Assembly: GCF_004798685.1 (NCBI RefSeq)
Contig: NZ_CP039291.1
Coordinates: forward strand, 2,170,001-2,234,000
DNA: 64,000 nt
Source: Cellulomonas shaoxiangyii
Lineage (GTDB): Bacteria > Actinomycetota > Actinomycetes > Actinomycetales > Cellulomonadaceae
Reading direction: 5' to 3'
The notes below the pieces were generated by a model. The model had not been told where the DNA came from, searched no databases, and saw only the letters and a program-made list of their open reading frames with translations. Every line of letters starts with the position of its first letter. Position 1 is the stretch's first letter. Below, piece after piece: positions 60,381 through 64,000 of the stretch. The position numbers were made by a program, and so were the translations under genes.

Positions 60381-62960
60381 TCAGGACCGCAGCTGCGCCC
60401 CCACGCGGGCGTGCGCCTCGGCCACCACGGCCTCGCGCACCGCGGCCGTCTCGTCGGCCGTGAGCGTCCGGTCGGGCGCGCGCAGCCGCAGCGCGAACGC
60501 GAGCGACCTGCGCCCCTCCCCCACCTGGTCGCCCGTGTACACGTCGAACAGGCGCACGTCCTCGAGGACGTCCCCCGCCGGGCTCTGCGCGGCACCGGCC
60601 CGCACGGCGGCGAGCACGTCGGCCGCCGGCACGTCGGCGTCGACCACGAGCGCGACGTCCTCCTTCGCCACCGGGAAGGTCGAGACCGGCACGGCCTGGA
60701 CCGGCCCGGACGACGACGCCGCGAGCAGCGCGTCGAGGTCGAGCTCGAACGCGACCGTCCGGGCGGGCAGGTCGAGAGCCGACACCACGTGCGGGTGCAG
60801 CTCGCCGGCGTGACCGACGGGCGTGCCCGACGCCGTCGCCAGCGCCGCGCACCGGCCCGGGTGGAACGGCGCCCGCCCGCTGTCGGCCGACGCGACCAGC
60901 TCGACGCCGGCGACCTGTGCCACCCGCCGTGCGAGGGCGATCGCGTCCGTGTGGTCGGCGCGACGTCCGGCGCCCCACCACCCGGCCGGCTCGAGGTGAC
61001 CCGCGAGGACGCCCGCGACGTGCAGCGGCTGCGCCGGGACCGCCGCCTCGAGCGCGGCGAGGTCCGCGTCCGAGGGCCGGGCACCGCCCGGCAGGCGCGG
61101 GGCGACGCCCGACCCGGGCGCCGGCAGCGTCACGAGGCCGGCCTCGAACACCGCGAGGTCGGTCGTGCCCCGGCTGACGTTGCGCCGCGCCGTGTCCAGC
61201 AGCGTGACGAGCAGGTCCGTGCGCATCAGCGGCTCGGAGTCGGTCAGCGGGTTGACGAGCCGCACGGCACGCCGGCGCTCGTCGTCCGCGCCCAGGCCGA
61301 GCGCGTCGACCTGCGCGGCGCCGACGAACGGGTAGCTGAGCACCTCGACGAGCCCGGCCGACGCGAGCGCGTCCGCGACCGCCCGGCGCACGCGCTGGCC
61401 GCGGGTGAGCCCGCGACCGGTCGGCGCCGGCGGGACCACGGACGGGATCGCGTCGTAGCCGCGCAGGCGCGCGACCTCCTCGACGAGGTCGACGCCGTGC
61501 TGCAGGTCCGGCCGCCACGTCGGCACGTGCACGGTCCACGTCTCGCCGGCGTCCTCGACCGTGCACCCGATCGCCTCGAGCGTCTCGCGCACCTCCTCGG
61601 CCGTGTAGGGCACGCCGACGAGCCGCGCGGGGTGCGTGGGGTCGAACGTGACCGGTGCCGGCGGGGTGGTCGTGTCGACGTCCGTCACGGCGTCCTCGAC
61701 CGTGCCGCCGCCGTACTGCACGAGCAGCGCGGCCGCGCGCGCCGCGGCCACACGCGGCAGCCGCGGGTCGACGCCCCGCTCGAACCGCTTGGACGCCTCC
61801 GACGAGAGGCGGTGCCGCCGCGCGGAGCGCGCCACCGACACGGGGTCGAAGTGCGCGGCCTCGAGGAGCAGGTCCGTCGTGGCGGGCCCGACCTCGGTCT
61901 CGGCGCCGCCCATGACACCGGCGATGCCGAGCACGCGCGCGCCGCGCCCACCGGTCGAGTCGGTGACGAGCAGGTCCTCGGGGTCGAGCGCGCGGTCGAC
62001 GCCGTCGAGCGTCGTCAGCCGCTCCCCCGGGCGCGCACGCCGCACCACGACGGGCGCGGTCAGCGTCGCGAGGTCGTAGGCGTGCATCGGCTGCCCGAGG
62101 TCGAGCATCACGTAGTTCGTGACGTCGACCGCGAGGCTGATCGGCCGCATGCCCGCACGCGTCAGCCGCTGCTGCATCCAGGCGGGCGACGGCCCGTGCG
62201 CCGCGACGCCCCGCACGACCTGCGCGACGAACCGGTCCGCCCCGGGCACGCCGTGCACCGGGCGCTCGTCGTCGACCTCGACCGCGAAGCCCGCCGGCCG
62301 CGCCTCGTCCTCGTCGCCCGTCGGCAGGCCCGGGTCGGTGAACGCCGCACCGGTGGAGTGCCCGTACTCGCGGGCGACGCCGCGCATGGAGAAGCAGTAC
62401 CCCCGGTCGGGGGTCACGTTGATCTCCAGGACCTCCTCGCCGAGGCCCAGCAGCTCGAGCGCGTCCGTGCCCGGCGCCGTGACGTCCGCGCCGTACCCGA
62501 GGCGCTCGAGCACGATGATGCCGTCGTGGTCCTCGCCGAGCCCCAGCTCGCGGGCGGAGCAGATCATCCCGTCGGACACGTGCCCGTACGTCTTGCGCGC
62601 CGAGATCGGGAACGGCCCCGGCAGGACGGCACCGGGCAGCGCGACGACGACGCGGTCGCCCGCGCCGAAGTTGTGGGCACCGCAGACGATGCCGCGCGGC
62701 ACGGTCGGGTTCCCGTCGCCGTCGAGGTCGTTGTGCGCGCCGACGTCGACGTGGCACCAGTTGATCGTCTTGCCGTTCTTCTGCGGCTCGGGCGTCAGGT
62801 CGACGACCTGACCGACGACGAGGGGCCCGGTGACGCCGGACGCGTGGACGGCCTCCTCCTCGAGCCCGACGCGCACGAGGTCGGCGGCGAGCTGCTCGGC
62901 CGTGAGACCGGCGGGGAGCGCGACGTGCTCACCGAGCCAGGACAGCGGGATGCGCGGCAT
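60381..62960 (-). CDS. pheT: Phenylalanyl-tRNA synthetase beta subunit
   Basis: An 859-residue subunit of the heterotetrameric synthetase. The start MPRIPLSWLGEHV is typical. Domains in order: EMAP-like tRNA-binding domain (about 40-155), B3/B4 editing domain (about 215-390), B5 DNA-binding-fold domain (about 405-480, RLVGVPYTAEEVRETL), catalytic-like core, and the C-terminal anticodon-binding FDX-ACB domain (about 765-859, FPVAKEDVALVVD). Length is normal. It starts one base after the pheS stop. The next gene downstream in M. tuberculosis order would be argC, which here is 17 kb away. Confidence 0.97.
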   Translation of the reverse strand: MPRIPLSWLGEHVALPAGLTAEQLAADLVRVGLEEEAVHASGVTGPLVVGQVVDLTPEPQKNGKTINWCHVDVGAHNDLDGDGNPTVPRGIVCGAHNFGAGDRVVVALPGAVLPGPFPISARKTYGHVSDGMICSARELGLGEDHDGIIVLERLGYGADVTAPGTDALELLGLGEEVLEINVTPDRGYCFSMRGVAREYGHSTGAAFTDPGLPTGDEDEARPAGFAVEVDDERPVHGVPGADRFVAQVVRGVAAHGPSPAWMQQRLTRAGMRPISLAVDVTNYVMLDLGQPMHAYDLATLTAPVVVRRARPGERLTTLDGVDRALDPEDLLVTDSTGGRGARVLGIAGVMGGAETEVGPATTDLLLEAAHFDPVSVARSARRHRLSSEASKRFERGVDPRLPRVAAARAAALLVQYGGGTVEDAVTDVDTTTPPAPVTFDPTHPARLVGVPYTAEEVRETLEAIGCTVEDAGETWTVHVPTWRPDLQHGVDLVEEVARLRGYDAIPSVVPPAPTGRGLTRGQRVRRAVADALASAGLVEVLSYPFVGAAQVDALGLGADDERRRAVRLVNPLTDSEPLMRTDLLVTLLDTARRNVSRGTTDLAVFEAGLVTLPAPGSGVAPRLPGGARPSDADLAALEAAVPAQPLHVAGVLAGHLEPAGWWGAGRRADHTDAIALARRVAQVAGVELVASADSGRAPFHPGRCAALATASGTPVGHAGELHPHVVSALDLPARTVAFELDLDALLAASSSGPVQAVPVSTFPVAKEDVALVVDADVPAADVLAAVRAGAAQSPAGDVLEDVRLFDVYTGDQVGEGRRSLAFALRLRAPDRTLTADETAAVREAVVAEAHARVGAQLRS

Positions 62961-62961
62961 C

Positions 62962-64000
<1,039 letters not shown>

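Overview
The window is chromosomal DNA of a very GC-rich actinobacterium. The gene set and order (suf operon with SufR, steA/steB, a 23S rRNA of about 3.1 kb, many GTG starts, 4-base start/stop overlaps, SipW-type surface genes) fit Micrococcales, most likely Cellulomonadaceae (Cellulomonas-like). The family is an inference; the phylum is secure. No phage, transposon, integrase, CRISPR array or tRNA gene was seen.

Layout. 1-6.3 kb: a minus-strand Fe-S assembly operon, sufR-sufB-sufD-Rieske ferredoxin-sufC-sufS-sufU (sufU is cut by the window edge), preceded by a textbook SufR operator. 6.4-7.0 kb: a small hypothetical gene. 7.2-10.1 kb, plus strand: a two-gene ABC exporter and haem A synthase ctaA. 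10.2-25.4 kb, minus strand: a conserved chain TPR protein-HAD phosphatase-75-aa protein-tlyA-nadK-recN-steA-steB-MraY/WecA-like protein-murJ-pyrG-NUDIX hydrolase. 25.6-31.6 kb: one complete rRNA operon (16S-23S-5S, minus strand) with its terminator, processing stems, boxA-like elements and a candidate promoter. 31.8-43.4 kb, minus strand: the arginine operon argC-J-B-D-F-R-G-H, then a P-loop kinase, mpg and tyrS. 43.5-45.2 kb, plus strand: a quinone oxidoreductase and a DsbA/FrnE-family protein. 45.3-48.5 kb: a TPP-riboswitch-controlled thiM-thiE-thiD/tenA operon. 48.7-53.7 kb: a 1,662-residue secreted nuclease/5'-nucleotidase. 54.1-60.0 kb: a five- to six-gene surface locus built around a SipW-type signal peptidase, with three alternate-signal-peptide proteins, a GEVED/DUF11 adhesin and a protein carrying an LAxTG-type sorting motif. 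60.4-64 kb: pheT and most of pheS.

How the parts work together. Fe-S assembly is autoregulated by SufR through its CAAC-N6-GTTG site. Arginine synthesis is probably controlled by ArgR through matching boxes at argC and in the argR-argG gap; the argC box overlaps the -10 element and the start codon. Thiamine salvage is controlled by a riboswitch whose P1 helix ends one base before the thiM start codon. SteA/SteB, a MurJ flippase and a MraY/WecA-like transferase form a cell-envelope module. The least understood part is the SipW locus at 54-60 kb, which looks like a self-contained system for a fibrous or matrix-like surface structure, next to a secreted nuclease.

Several genes (the ABC ATPase, ctaA, pyrG, argC) have a TANNNT -10 hexamer 6-8 bases before the start codon, the hallmark of leaderless actinobacterial mRNAs.
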